NCBI RefSeq assembly: GCF_042242105.1
Contig: NC_092031.1
Span: 6,160,175 to 6,224,174 of the forward strand
Reading direction: 5' to 3'
Source of the DNA: Pempheris klunzingeri
Taxonomy: Eukaryota > Chordata > Actinopteri > Acropomatiformes > Pempheridae
DNA: 64,000 nucleotides
The notes below the pieces were generated by a model. It was not told where the DNA came from and made no database searches. It saw nothing but the letters and a program-made list of their open reading frames with translations. Every line of letters begins with the position of its first letter. Position 1 is the stretch's first letter. This document shows, piece after piece, positions 25,001-37,145 of this stretch. The translations under genes were made by a program, and so were the position numbers.

Positions 25001-28000
25001 GTTTCACCATCACACAGCAGTAAAAGTCTTCACACTGTTAGCAGTTATGCAAAGCTTACAGATAATACATTTACAATGAAATAAAAAAGCAGAAAATAGT
25101 CATATTTTGGAAGCTGGTAGAAGCAAATGTTAGGCTGGAAAAGTGACTCAAACGATTAATCAATATTCAAAATAGTTACTGCAAAAAGTTAATCAGTTCA
25201 CTTTTAATAGGCAACGTCTGTGTAGCAGCGAATTCCTGGAAGCATACTGTGCCTGCCAGTGTTTGTCTCTGCCTCTGAGTCTAATAAAGAGCGTCTCTCT
25301 TACCTTTTCAAATGTAGCCAGCAGTATGTGAGAGTGGCCTAAATGCTCTGCAGAGATAAAAGATAGTGGACACACCTGTAGTTAAAATTCTGCAGCTCTA
25401 CTTTCACATCAGACCATCAGTGTGATAAACACACAGTAGCTCACCTTCCCCCTCGTCTACAACGGCCTGCACCACCATGGGGAAAATCTCTTTGTCCATA
25501 TCAAACAGCAGCTGAGGAGAGAAATAAAGAAGATTTCTATCTATCCGAGTGTATGAAAGGGCTTTACACCACAGCCTCATAAAGGTGTTTTAGTATTCAG
25601 CCTACCTCCTCATCTGCCCACTCGCTGAGGTTGACGGTGTGTGAGGGCAGACAGAACTGCTGGCACACACCCCTCTTGAAGTGCACTGTCTCAGACTGCA
25701 GAGAGCTGTCCTGGGGCAAGTACCTGCAGGAAACAGTGTGTCAATGCACAAAACTGCACAAAATGTATGCTGGGAGGTGAACAATAGATCAGTCATCTTC
25801 AGTATCAGTATCATTTGATCACTTCGCGTTATATATCTGCTGCAGTTTGACAATAGTGCATTTTAATTTTACATTTTCTGTGTAGTAAACTAGAGAAAGA
25901 TACTTTTTTAAAGACGTTTTATTCTATGTGAAGTAAGAGAGAGGCAGCGTCAGTTTGCATCCTGTTTGGACAAAGACAGAATCACAGACAGCTCTTTATG
26001 CAAAATATGCAAATACTGATATGAAATGAAAGATATGCATAAGATATGCACAACCATATTGGTATAACTTCTGAGCATCTGCATGAATATTTATGGATGG
26101 TATGTTTTGTCCTCCATACCTGCCTGTATTACTATTTCTATTCTTTAAATGATGACTCGAGGTATTGGATGTCCGTAGTTTGATATTTACTTGGGATGCA
26201 AGAATTTCATTTTTTCTCCACCAATATTCAGGAATGATGCTCTCTTTACCTGAAATTTAAGATATCACAATGCCTACAGCGCATCCAGATCATTTTTATA
26301 CAACATAACCTGGGGCCAGGGAATGCTGTGGCACGAAAAATTGCCTGCTGTGTCTGAATGAATGCAACTGATAGCATAAAAACAGGATCTTATGACACTG
26401 ACGAAGAAATTATGATGTGTATTTAATGTGAATCTGTTATGTCTGCCTGATACCAAATCAGCTGAAACTGGTGGAGCTCCCTTTGACATGGTCAGTATCA
26501 GTCGACCCTAGCAGCTTCTTGGGGAAACAGAACCTGCTGTAGACAAACTGCTAGTGCAAGAATATTTGAAAATAATATGTGAGTCGCAGTAAATTGTGCT
26601 CATCTCGAGTGAGTGCAGACTCTTGATTACAGACAGCACAGGCATTAATGAAGCCGTGACCTTACGGGTCTACACATCCTTCACTGATACAGTCTAACAG
26701 GCAAGTATTTATCAGTAAAATTAAAAACCATCGATAGCAATGCCAGTGATTGGTCATTCAAATGTATCAAATATGTGAGCATCATGCATCCAGTGTAATT
26801 TGCTCCTCAAAGGCATTTTTCACTTACACTGGCACTCCGTTGTGAAACTCCTCTATGGCCTGGTAGTAGATGGTTATGGCCACCTGTGTGTCGGCGTCGA
26901 AGGTGAACTCAATGTTGTAACAGGCTCTGTTCTTCCCCGCTGCCTCGTCACCCGGCAGCTTCAGGTCCTCGCTGCACCTATGGGTGGCAGGGAGAGAAGA
27001 AGGGAAGATTCGGGGGGGGGGGGGGGAGACAAATACGAGAAAGAATGTTTTTCAAGTAGAGAAATCTGAGCACGATCCAAACTCTGTTTACTAGTGTTTA
27101 CTACAGTCATGGAGAGTGTGCGTGAAATGTAATTATAGAGTGCTTTAAGGGTCAGTAGTCATACAGAAATGATCTGCAGCAGGTGGATTAATTTATTTTT
27201 TAACATATCTAAAGTCAATAATTAATATGGGGATTTCTTGAGGTCTTAGAATCACTTCTTTGTTTCATACAGCATGATCCATGTGTATATTAGTATTTGT
27301 TTTCAGGAATAAGGGATACTTTGTGCTTTTATTTTTGGCTTCAATTTCTATAATTGGATGTTATATTGTTTCAAGTTTTAATTACTAGAAAAAAAAACTA
27401 TCATGATTTGACACTATCCCTTAAATTAGCTGTTGTGGTCTGTCCCTTAAAAATAGCTAAGTGGACATAAAATTAGACAACAGTGGTATAATGAGGGGTT
27501 ACGTATATGTTTAGGTGGATAAAGGTGCATACCGTACGAGCCGCAGCGTGTCTTTACGGATGTTTATAAGGCTTCGTAACGTCTTTACTGGTTCCTGAGG
27601 TGGAGGGGCTGCGTACGGGAACTGAAAACAAAAAGAAAACAAATTATAGATGTAAAATACATGTTATGAGACTGAAGAAAAGTAGCATTCAGCTTCCCTC
27701 AACCGCCCCAACATTCCTCTCTTTACCACGGGGAATTCAGGGTTGCACGATGACCGCGGCTGCTCCTGGTTTAACCTTAACGCAGGAGTGTTTCGGCTGG
27801 TCAGCACCAGCGAGATGTGTGCTGACAAGTGCTGAGACGGAGCAAAAATCTGCTCAGACTGTGTCTTTCCATGGACGAGGCTGACACTTCAGACAGCGAT
27901 TGGCACATTTTTGCACACACAGGAGTGTAAAAACAGTCCAGGGTCAAACAGTCTTTATTTTAAGCTGGGTCAAGCGCCAGATGGGTGAAGTGTACCGCAT

Positions 28001-31000
28001 CACAGATAAGGCTGCGAAGTACCTTCAGTGATTGGCTTTTTCAGTAGTTTCATTTGTGACCAACCCCATCTTTAATGATAAAACAACAACATTAAAAACC
28101 CTGGCTTAACCGACATATAACCTTTAAACTGGACCCAATCTGTGGCTCTCTTCTCAGCACTGTTTTGTTGTGCGTCTGAAGCCAGAAGTTGCTGACTGGG
28201 TGTAAGAGGAGAGCCGAGGTGGTTTGAGGATCACTGGAGGAGAAACATGCAGGATGTGGTCAGATACCTCCACACTACAACCCTTCATCTGTCTGTGTGT
28301 GTGTATAAGTGTTTGTGTGGCTATGAACTGGCACCGTATTCAGAGCTATTACACATCTGTGCTCGGCAGGAGTCACGCCTGTAAACTACACAAACAAACA
28401 CACACGGAGTAACAGATGCTGAAAAGGACCATTCATTAGGAAACTCACAGACAACACTGTAGGTCTTATAACGCATTAAAAATCCTGAAACATCAGAGCG
28501 ACAGTCATCACACACGCTCAGACTAAAATAAAAAGTTCAACTGTTTTGCTTTTCAAACACAGGTAAGTATTTTCCCAAGGATTTACAAGTCAATTTTTCA
28601 AAAATGGTACATTTGTACAGAGAAGCTTTAGGAAGTAGATGTTCTCTGAAAACATAATTTCAAGGACTGAGTCTACAGCCACGCTCGCAGCTCTGAGCGG
28701 CTGTACTGAAAGACACTGCAGCTGGCTGTACGGTACTGTACACAAATGTAGACTCTGTAGCATTCTAATAAGCTCACAAGTTGTCAAGATAAATATTCTT
28801 TCATGCATTGTGTTAGTTGTAAAAAATTTGTTACATAGAGTGCAGGCGATGTTGGCCAGTTGGAGAAGCTAACATTTATGTTAGCCCCATAAAATCCTGT
28901 GAAGCAGACTGTAACATATTTATAGAATAAAACTGAAAATATATATATGGCTCATGTTGTTAGTGTCAGTTTTTGATTTTAGTGAATTCGGTGTACTTAA
29001 AATCATACTGCCTTCAAAATAAAATATAGAAGTTTAAAACATATTTATTCTAGCACACCTTCCCGCTCAGGAAAAGGGTAATGGTGCTGTTACTTCACTG
29101 ACAGACACACAATCACAGTAGTATCAAAATCACAGAGTACAACAAGCTGATCTTAAATAGCACATTAGCTGACTTCTGTTCAATGTTAGCATTAAGTTTA
29201 TCAGTTATATTTGCCAAGAAATACTTGCACATTTCACTCTTTGTGTGGCTTTCTTGGATTTTTATTTCACTTAGGATTTTTTCCACAGAATTTACAGTAG
29301 TTACTCTCTCTTTCTGAGTGAAAAAAGGTTAAATTAAGCATAAAAAGTAGGCTTGTTTGCTTTTATATTGTTGTGGCAGAAAAGGGAGAGTTAATCTTCA
29401 TGCCCGAGGACCCTCCTGCAGGGATAAAATTTTGATTTTTTTTAAGTTAACCAATCTCCATAGCTACTACAATTCACTCTAAGGGGAATGTATGTACCAA
29501 ATATTTGTCAAGACCTTTCATCAGGGGGCTCTGCGAAAATGTCTGTGCAAAATTTCATGGCAATCTATCACCCAGTTGTTGGGACATTTCAGTCTGGATT
29601 ATAGCCATGCCACTAGCATGGTTAGAATCCATTTTGTATATTTACGTGCTTCAGGCAGGAGTTTCTGAAAATCCCTAAATATAGCTCTGACCATTATCAT
29701 ATTTGTAGCGCGGGAGCAGGAGACCGAGAACACAACAACTGTGGTCGGTTTTTTGATTCCACGGCACCATCTGCTTAGAAACCACCAAACATTATATAAT
29801 GCTGGTAAAGCTTCAGTCACACATACAAGAAAAAAAAACACACCATCACCAGCTAAATTCTGAGCCCACAGAAGGATTATAGGCACCCACATAATCGGGA
29901 GAAAACCTGCATTCCTAAATTTAGCCCCAGTCTAGACAGAAACAGCAGTGCGACTGAGATTAGTACGCAGTCTCTCTCCATATCAGCTTCACTTAGTCAA
30001 ATACTTTAATTCTCCAAGCCTTTTGGTCTGTGTCAAATTCTGTCTTTCCTCTCCGGACTTGAGCTCTTTTTGATCTGCAACTCTCATTAGTTTGACCTTC
30101 AGGTTCACGATTAGGTTGAACGAACCCTCTGGAGGAACCGTCGCTTATCAGCCTCTCTGTACGGGGAGCCGGTAGACTGTCATTTCATTTTCAATTAGTC
30201 TGACAGGATGAGACACTGAAATAAATTTCAGCCACATCAGTCACAGCCTGAAAGCCTGTTAACTGCCACTGCAGGAGTCACGGCTGCTTAAATGTATCTG
30301 CTCCTCTTTAATGAGACTGAGACTGCAACACCTTTTGATGCTGAAACGAGTGGTCGATTAATCCAGTAGTTGATTAACTCAAATTATTTTGATAACTGCC
30401 TAAATGTGAGGAATTGCTGCTGTTTTCGGTTTTATATCACTGTAAATTTAATATATTTGGTATTGGACTGCTGGTAAAATAAAACAAGCAAATTTGGACT
30501 TAAAAATAGAAAAACAAGATGGATTAGCCTATATGAAAATACTTGGTTACTGTTGTTTATGTCTTTTACGTATATTATACATACTTTTCTAATCGTCATA
30601 CAGTCTTGTTTAAATTTGGAGGTTGAAAGTTCATTCTTGCCCTCAGAGACAACGGTTCACAAAAACTTTCATTATAAGCTTTAAGGCCAACATGGACAAA
30701 AAGTCTTTCTTAAAATGCTCATTAAAAAATGTAAATTGAAACATCTAAAACTCCTCGACAACTGCATCCACTGAGGAAGCTGTAGAACAGCCACTAGGAC
30801 AACCTCATGGAGAGACTTTTTGAGTTTTCAATATCTAATATAGCGGTTAGTGCGTGAGAATACCTACCGCCACAGGTCTGGTCCCCAGGAAGTTAAGGTC
30901 TGTGTTTTCCCCAAACAGGTAACCCTCCGGATGGGTGGAGTCAAACTTCTCTCCCCCCATGATGAAGTGGCTGGCGAAGTAACTCCCTGCACACAGAGGA

Positions 31001-32500
31001 ACTCACTTTTAAACACAACCAAAACACATCACATCATCTGAGATTACACAAAGCATATTAATAGACAAAGACCTTAGCGGTGAGCACATCATGGCTATGC
31101 TACAGCAGAGTGATAAATTGGTGTATTTAAAGTAGTATATAGGAATTAGGGGGATCTATTGGGAGAGATTGAATATAATATTCCTTGTTATGTTTTCACT
31201 AGTGTATAATCACCTGAAACTAAAAATTATTGTGCTTTTGTGCCCTATATATCAACACAAGGAGAGGGTCGTTTCTTAGAATGGCAAAGCCAAACCTCGA
31301 CCCTACTCCTGATATTCTTACACTAACTGTGTCACTTTACATGCCTAAACATAACCAATCAAGAGTCACATTGCTTAAACCTAACCAATCAAGGATCCCT
31401 ATGTGCGTAAATCTAACCAATCAAAGGTTTGATGGGCAGAACTTGTCCTCGCCATCCTAGGAAAACAAACTGCGAGCAGCTCCTCGTCCTCAGGTCCTCT
31501 GTTCCTACAGTAGCCCAGAACAAATAGGCCCTTTTGTGTTTTTTACATTTAAGTGGCAGCTTGAATTTAGTCCTATTAGCTTTAAAGACTTATTTTTAGC
31601 CTTAAACAAATAAAAGCTCTGTGGCTAGAAAGCTTAAAACACGACAAAATTAGGCAGATCTCTGCACTGTAGTGTCATGTATATGACACTTGATTCTAGT
31701 AAGTATCTTTATAAATTGATTTTTAAGTTCCAAACACAATTTTTTCAGCTACATGAATAGCCAAGTAAAAATGAAATACAGCCTTGTTATCCAGGTTCAT
31801 TTTTACAGGAAAGTTAAATAAATGGAAACATTTTCACTTAAAATAAGTGAAAGTAAGTAAGATTAGATTAGAGCCCAATATCAGACAAAAAGTCATTTTT
31901 TGCTGTTAATACAACCAACGTGATACTTCACTGGCATAAAACTTTAACATGAATTTAGCTGGTTCCATTATCAGACAGATGCCAACACTGCAGTCATTGC
32001 AACAGCCAAATAATCTCAAACTTGTTTGATCTCAAATACCAAAAGCAACAACTGGTGAGCTTCACAGGACTGTAAAGTACAAGAGGCAGGTAAGACTAGA
32101 AGTGACAGGAAAGAGGTAGAGTTGTTCTTCTTTTCTTAATCTAAGAAGACAAACAAAGGGCATTCTGGCTGAAGTTGGGTTGTTATTGGCCTGAAGCTTG
32201 TCCACCTGTTTACCAAGACTTTGGGTTGACGACAGCAACACTAAATAGATGTTCTGCCTTTAAATCATAGGGTGAGTTAATATCATAAGACTGTAATGGT
32301 GGTTTGGAGTTGGAGTCTTTAAATACATGCTGGACAGTCATGAATCAGCTGGGAGGACATCTAGTCTGGAATCTCTGATCTGAATCAGGCTCCTATGCTG
32401 GAGAGGAAGAACGGCTGGGATGCTCTGATCTAAAAGTCATTCACACTGTAGAAAAACCCACAACACGACAAAACATGAACTAAAAAAAGGCACAATGACG

Positions 32501-32550
<50 letters not shown>

Positions 32551-34848
32551 ACACCTTATTATTATTTACTGCAGGTGGGAGAGGCGAGCTGGGCAGAGGC
32601 GTTGTCACCAGATCCCAGGAACAGGAACTGGGGCTGACAGATCTGTTTCACCAGCAGCCGTCGCCAACACTTTCCTCGCCTCCCACCACCACCGACGCCA
32701 CCACTACCTTCCTTTAAGGACTGTTACATCAGGAACTCATACTGCCTCATACTACAGGAACTCATACTGCCTGTAACTAACTCAGCTAAATCACGCTGAG
32801 AGGGCCACCAATGGCAGCCACAAGTCAAACATTTTTATCCCCTTCCATCCTTTCTTCAGTACATAATATCACTAAAAATCGAAGATATCACTATGATATC
32901 AGAATAAAGCCTAACACATCACGTCTGAGTTTAATAAAACCCTGTTTCATATTCTGCAACTCTGTTCTCACTGTGAGAGAGATTTTAGTTTTCTTTATAT
33001 CTTTGCTTACGATAGAATTGCAAAGCAATAACATTATTTCTTCACAATACTATTTTATTGATGGTAATATTGGATTACTGCTGAACCCTAGTAGGGAGCT
33101 GGAGGCAGCGCTGCTATCAGAAAAACATCACATAGAAGAAGAATAACAAGACAGACTGAAACCGCACAGGTCAGTTTGAGGTCCAAAGGACAGTTTGTGA
33201 GTCAGGTGAACCGGTGAGAGGGAGTGAGGTTTGGTGTTGTTTGAAATCTGCCAACATGATCTGTGAAATTTAGTATCAATGTGAACCTCTGAATCATTTT
33301 AAAGAGTAAGGAAACCCTCTCGAATGTGTCTGCATTTCTGTTGACTTAGAGCAAACAGAGGTACAGGAACCTTGCCTGAATAATACATGATGTAAATGTA
33401 GAAAATATTGGATTTTTGTGAGGAAATTACTGATTAAAGAAAAAGCAAACATGACTAAGAATCTGACCAAGCTATCTGTATTAGATGGGTTCGATAATTA
33501 ATTTGTTTCTCAATTCACAGGTTTTGGCTTCATTTCTGGTTCCAAATGTGAATATTTTACTGCTTTTCATTATCTTCACTGATAATAAACTGGATATTTT
33601 TCTATATTGAACTGTTGGTCGGATAAAAAAAACAGTTTGAAGATGTCTCATTGGGCTCTGGCAAGTTGTGGTCAATCAATTTGGGAAAATAACTGATAGA
33701 TTGATTGATTGTAAAAAGGTGCATTAGTTAGTTAGTCAATAGTTGGCCTAATTCTAACATTGAAAACAAAATGACGTTTGATGTCTGAAACAGAGATTAC
33801 AGTCGATTACAATTGAGATTATTTGTATCTAAATTAGTGTTGAATTATCTGCAGATTAGTCTTTTAGTTTGACGACACGAAATGAATGAAAATTAACCAA
33901 ATTATGGCCAATGTTCTCTAATCCCAGCTTCTAAAATGTGAAGATTGTCTGCTTGTCTTTAATATTATTAGAAACTGAATATCATTGAACGTCTCTGAAG
34001 ATGTCAACCCTGGTTTGGGCAAATTGTGAAAGGCATTTTTCACCATTTTGACATTTTATATTAAAGGATGATGAAAATAATAATTTGTTGCAGCTCTAAT
34101 TCAAATAAAAAAAAAACCTTATTTACACTAAACACAGCAGTATCTTCCATATATGACACTTTCCTACTGCTGATGGTGATTTTTTTTTTTTTTTTTAATT
34201 CTCATTCTCTTGGGATCCATCATGACTTATTTATTCAGACACACTGAGGCAGTCATGATGCCATAAACACAAGTCCGGCTCACTGCTTGTCGATGCACCA
34301 AGGTTGGAGCCAAATCCAGCAATAAATTAAATAAAAATATAAGGTTAAAATAAGGGTATAAATATGTGGATAGTCAGGGGAGGGGGCTCACAATGCAACA
34401 CCACAATGCTGCAGTGCCAGAAATAAATTAGAATACATGATAAAACGTAATAAATAAATAAACATGATGGGAAAGGCAAAGTGTGATGTGAAGCTGTTGA
34501 AATGAAGTTGAAAGGAGGCTTAGAAAAAGCAGGAATTGGTCTCCCATCTCTCTTTCTCTCCACAGGTAGATACTCCAGATTCAAATGCCCTGCAGACCTG
34601 CCAGCTACAAGGTGGGATGGAGATGGTTGAGATGGGGATGGGTTTTTTTTTTTTATTTATTTTTTATTTATTCATTAGCAGAAAATAAACCATCTGCAGT
34701 GAGCCTCGGAGCATGTGGCTGATACCCGCCCCCAGTCTGACCTGTTGTCCGGACACTCACCAGATTTAGGCGGATAGCGGTACACCGAATTGGACGGGAT
34801 GTCCACTTCCTCCACGCCGATGTTTTGTCTGCTCGTTAAAGCCCCCAT
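13028..34848 (-). CDS. rnf157: E3 ubiquitin-protein ligase RNF157
   Basis: Nineteen minus-strand exons: 34848-34761, 30986-30868, 27621-27533, 26977-26828, 25723-25606, 25511-25445, 25347-25304, 24182-24135, 23940-23869, 23752-23593, 22996-22884, 22772-22540, 22370-22268, 22049-21941, 20062-19848, 19765-19703, 19562-19514, 15814-15704, 13176-13028. They splice in frame to 699 codons plus stop; human RNF157 is of similar length. The N-terminus MGALTSRQ could be myristoylated at Gly2 (inference). Residues about 20-260 form the MGRN1/RNF157 N-terminal domain. The RING is C3HC4 at 278-316 (C278, C281, C293, H295, C299, C302, C313, C316). The rest is a Ser/acid-rich tail with motifs shared with mammalian RNF157 (PPGYEVVSLLEALNGPL, SENLTLSSSGAIDQSSCTG). 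The family transfers ubiquitin to substrates; RNF157 is known for roles in neurons. The last two exons, ending RRGPLIV, differ from the mammalian tail. Confidence 0.95.
13177..15703. other. rnf157 last intron
   Basis: Non-coding as far as I can see, 2.5 kb. It has a purine-rich tract around 14640-14790 that creates spurious charged open frames, and CA-rich microsatellite sequence at 15262-15311. Confidence 0.5.
15815..19513. other. rnf157 large intron
   Basis: A 3.7-kb intron with several CA/TG tracts (17399-17426, 17686-17704, 17875-17953) and no recognisable exon. The short open frames here are repeat-driven. Confidence 0.5.
17875..17953. repeat. Imperfect (CA)n / CA-TA microsatellite
   Basis: CACA, CATA and CAAA units alternate over about 80 bp in an rnf157 intron. 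Confidence 0.85.
20280..20830. repeat. Teleost TTAGCTTAGC-type repeat, long copy
   Basis: One arm contains CATAGCTTAGCATAAAGGC and AACAGCTAGC; the other contains GCTAGGCTAAGCTAATCTC and a tail ending ATATCTAACTCTGAAAG. The two arms are in opposite orientation, as in the copy at 45344. It lies in the rnf157 intron between exons 14 and 15. Confidence 0.6.
24955..25200 (-). repeat. Teleost repeat of the GCTGCAACTAATGATTA family
   Basis: A degenerate copy in an rnf157 intron. It carries GGAAGCTGGTAGAAGC and ACGATTAATCAATATTC motifs shared with the other copies. It ends just before the splice acceptor region of the next exons. Confidence 0.5.
29440..29625 (+). repeat. Teleost interspersed repeat fragment
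   Basis: It contains AAATTTCATGGCAATCTATC followed by GTTGTTGGGACATTTCAGTC, a sequence I recognise as widely dispersed in fish genomes. It lies in the rnf157 intron between exons 2 and 3. Confidence 0.55.
30335..30640. repeat. Diverged GCTGCAACTAATGATTA-family repeat
   Basis: The GTGGTCGATTAATCCAGTAG and AACTCAAATTATTTTGATAA steps mark an old copy in an rnf157 intron. Confidence 0.45.
31130..31570 (+). repeat. Teleost interspersed repeat with an internal AACCAATC array
   Basis: The flanks read AGGGGGATCTATTGGGAGAG on the left and CTACAGTAGCCCAGAACAAA on the right, parts of one fish repeat I recognise. Between them is a unit containing AACCAATCAA three times (31353, 31383, 31415) at spacings of 30 and 32 bp. 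It lies in rnf157 intron 1. Confidence 0.5.
32505..32549. repeat. (TC)n microsatellite
   Basis: An uninterrupted TC dinucleotide run in rnf157 intron 1. Confidence 0.95.
33478..33745. repeat. GCTGCAACTAATGATTA-family repeat copy
   Basis: GGTTCGATAATTAATTTGTT at the left and TTAGTTAGTTAGTCAATAGT at the right bracket sequence shared with the neighbouring copy at 33785-34105. The copies lie close together in rnf157 intron 1. Confidence 0.5.
33785..34105. repeat. GCTGCAACTAATGATTA-family repeat copy
   Basis: It contains GATTACAATTGAGATTATTT, GCAGATTAGTCTTTTAG, and a trailing AATTTGTTGCAGCTCTAATT, the reverse form of the family's GCTGCAAC end. Confidence 0.55.
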
Positions 34849-36016
34849 TTCCAGTCAAATAAAGACCGCTAACGGGCATAACACTGGAGGCTCGCTTTGT
34901 TCGCCGCGTCTCTTTTATTCCCTTTCATTTAATCCAGTTCGTGCTGCCCTGTCCATTTCTGTCGGGTCCGAGCCCCGCCGTGAATGTGACCGTCCCGGGG
35001 ATTAGTAAAGCTGGTTGTTCTCCGGCTGTTTATCCCTCTCCGCAGCTCGTTTCTTGAGGCAGAAATCAGCCGCCGGAGTCCCTTTAATAGCGGATAAGCG
35101 CTCTCATGGTGCAGAATGGGGCGACGCGAAATCTCCGTGCCTTGGCTTCACTTAGCGGGCGAGTTTGGGGCACAAAACAGCGATGTGCTCGTCGACATCT
35201 CCACAATAATAATGTATCCTCGGTGGTTTTCGTCGCTGGATCCTGTCAAAGAGCTCCGTGGCTGCACATGACGTAAGGCAGGCACAAATCCGGGCCGTGC
35301 TTTTTGCGCAGTCCTCCTCTCCTCCAGCGGCAGCTAGCGCCGACCCGCTTAGTAACGTGACCTTCCTACGCCAAATGTGCCAGTGAGCGCTGACTGCAGT
35401 GCAGAGACAGCACGGAAACAAGCGTTACCCTCCGCACAGGAGTGGAAATGGCTCCACAATTTAGCCCGACAACCGGAAACAGCCTAAAAAAAGCTAACTG
35501 AGGCTTTTTTTTTTTTAAATTGCAACAAGTAGCCGCATAGAAATCAAACTGTGAGAGTTGTAGCGACACATGAGCCAAAGCAGCAGAGCATAGAGTTGAT
35601 AACTTATATTACAACGCCTTTAATGGTGAGAAACGACCAATATGGCGTTTTTTATTTTAATTAAACTAAGCAGAACAAAGGCAGAATAGTGGTACTACTT
35701 TACCGTTGCTAGTGACTCCCCGTCGGCAGGGGGCGCTGTGACGTTCAGCGACCAGGAAGGAACCCAGGCAGCCAATCAGAGGAGGCCAGCGGGGGCGCAA
35801 AGAGAGGGGGAGAGGAAGCTTGATTGCCGCCATTTCACGTGAAAGCAGCGCGGTAGGAGCGACGTCCAGGGGCCAAACAATTGAGAAAGAATCCGCCAGA
35901 TTTAGTGTTAAATATACAAGTTGGAGATTTGTGAGCTAATTGTAGTCGTTATTAAAAGCTAGGGCCTTAGGGTTTTCGTTTTAATTGGCCTGCTCTGTTG
36001 ACTGGAGACGAAGAAG
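34849..36016. promoter_or_regulatory. Head-to-head promoter region of rnf157 (left) and srsf2 (right)
   Basis: The two start codons are 1,168 bp apart and face away from each other. The interval is markedly CpG-rich at both ends (34780-35430 and 35720-35870). On the srsf2 side I see a CCAAT box at 35772-35776, a CCGCCATT YY1-type site around 35828-35835 and a CACGTG E-box at 35836-35841. No TATA box stands out, as expected for CpG promoters. Whether one or two core promoters exist cannot be told from sequence. Confidence 0.7.
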
Positions 36017-37145
36017 ATGAGCTACGGAAGGCCGCCGCCAGACGTTGAGGGGATGACCTCTCTCAAAGTGGACAACCTGACTTACCGAACTTCGCCGGAG
36101 ACCCTGCGACGAGTTTTCGAGAAGTATGGCCGTGTTGGGGATGTCTATATCCCCCGGGACAGGTACACCAAGGAGAGCCGCGGGTTCGCCTTCGTGCGGT
36201 TCCTCGACAAGCGCGACGCCGAGGACGCCATGGACGCGATGGACGGCGCGCTGCTCGACGGGCGGGAGCTTCGAGTGCAGATGGCCCGCTATGGACGTCC
36301 CCCGGACTCGATGTACAGCCGGAGAGGGGCTCCGCCACGCAGATATGGAGGGTACGGGCGAAGAAGCAGGAGGTAATGCTGGTGTCTTTAGGCCCAGCTG
36401 ATAATCTCCTTTGTAGTCTTGTAATAACGTTAGAGAAGACGAGCACATGGTGTATGCTGCTAATAGACTGAAGTAGTAGGAAGTCAGTTCCCACGCTTTC
36501 CTAAATATTAGGTAAACAATAATTACCTCGTTTTGTAATGGTACATGTAACTCATGATCCAGCAAGTTATTTTTTTTGAAATAAATTAACTTAAGCTAAT
36601 TTTGAATAGGCTAATGTAATGTAATATAATAATAATTCCCAAATAGATCCAGCCGACTATTATCAGTAAATAAAAAACATTTGTCAAGATGAAACTTGTT
36701 TTGTCATTTGCTAAAGTGTAGTATTGTTGAAATAACTGCAGAGTAAGGGATTAGGTTATCAATAGGAATGTGTTGAGTTTCTTGCTGTTTTCATTGAAGT
36801 ACTTCTTTCCACAACAACAGCCGATCAGCCAGCCCTCGTCGCCGCAGACGTAGCCGCAGCCGCTCCAGGAGCAGAAGCCGTTCCCGATCCAGGAGCCGCC
36901 ACCACTACAGCCGCTCCAGGTCCCGCTCCTACTCCAGGTCCCGTTCCAGGTCCAAGTCTAAGTCCAAGTCCAGAACCCCCAGGCGGAGCAAGTCAAAGTC
37001 TCCTTCCAGGTCCAGATCCCGCTCCAGGTCCAAATCAAGGAGTCGAACCCCGCCTTCCAATAGAGGGTCCAAGTCCAGGTCCAGGTCCAGGTCCAAATCC
37101 AAGAGTAGGCCTAAATCTCCAGAGGACAACGGAGAAGAGTCTTAA
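36017..37145 (+). CDS. srsf2: Serine/arginine-rich splicing factor 2 (SC35)
   Basis: Two coding exons, 36017-36372 and 36821-37145, join in frame to 226 codons plus TAA; human SRSF2 is 221 residues. The RRM spans about residues 14-92, with RNP2-type LKVDNL and RNP1-type RGFAFVRF, and is almost identical to the mammalian protein. YGRPPDS (the segment around human Pro95) follows. From about residue 115 the protein is an RS domain of repeated SR dipeptides, ending SPEDNGEES. It is a nuclear SR protein that binds exonic enhancers and promotes spliceosome assembly. The RS coding part has a strong purine/pyrimidine skew, which produces long Asp/Leu-rich shadow frames on the other strand. It shares its promoter region with rnf157. 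Confidence 0.97.

Noticed and set aside
36063-36565. Minus-strand open frames of 143 and 194 codons
   Set aside because: They are shadows of the GC-rich srsf2 RRM exon on the opposite strand.
36929-37129. Minus-strand Asp/Leu repeat protein
   Set aside because: It is the complement of the SR dipeptide coding repeat of srsf2.
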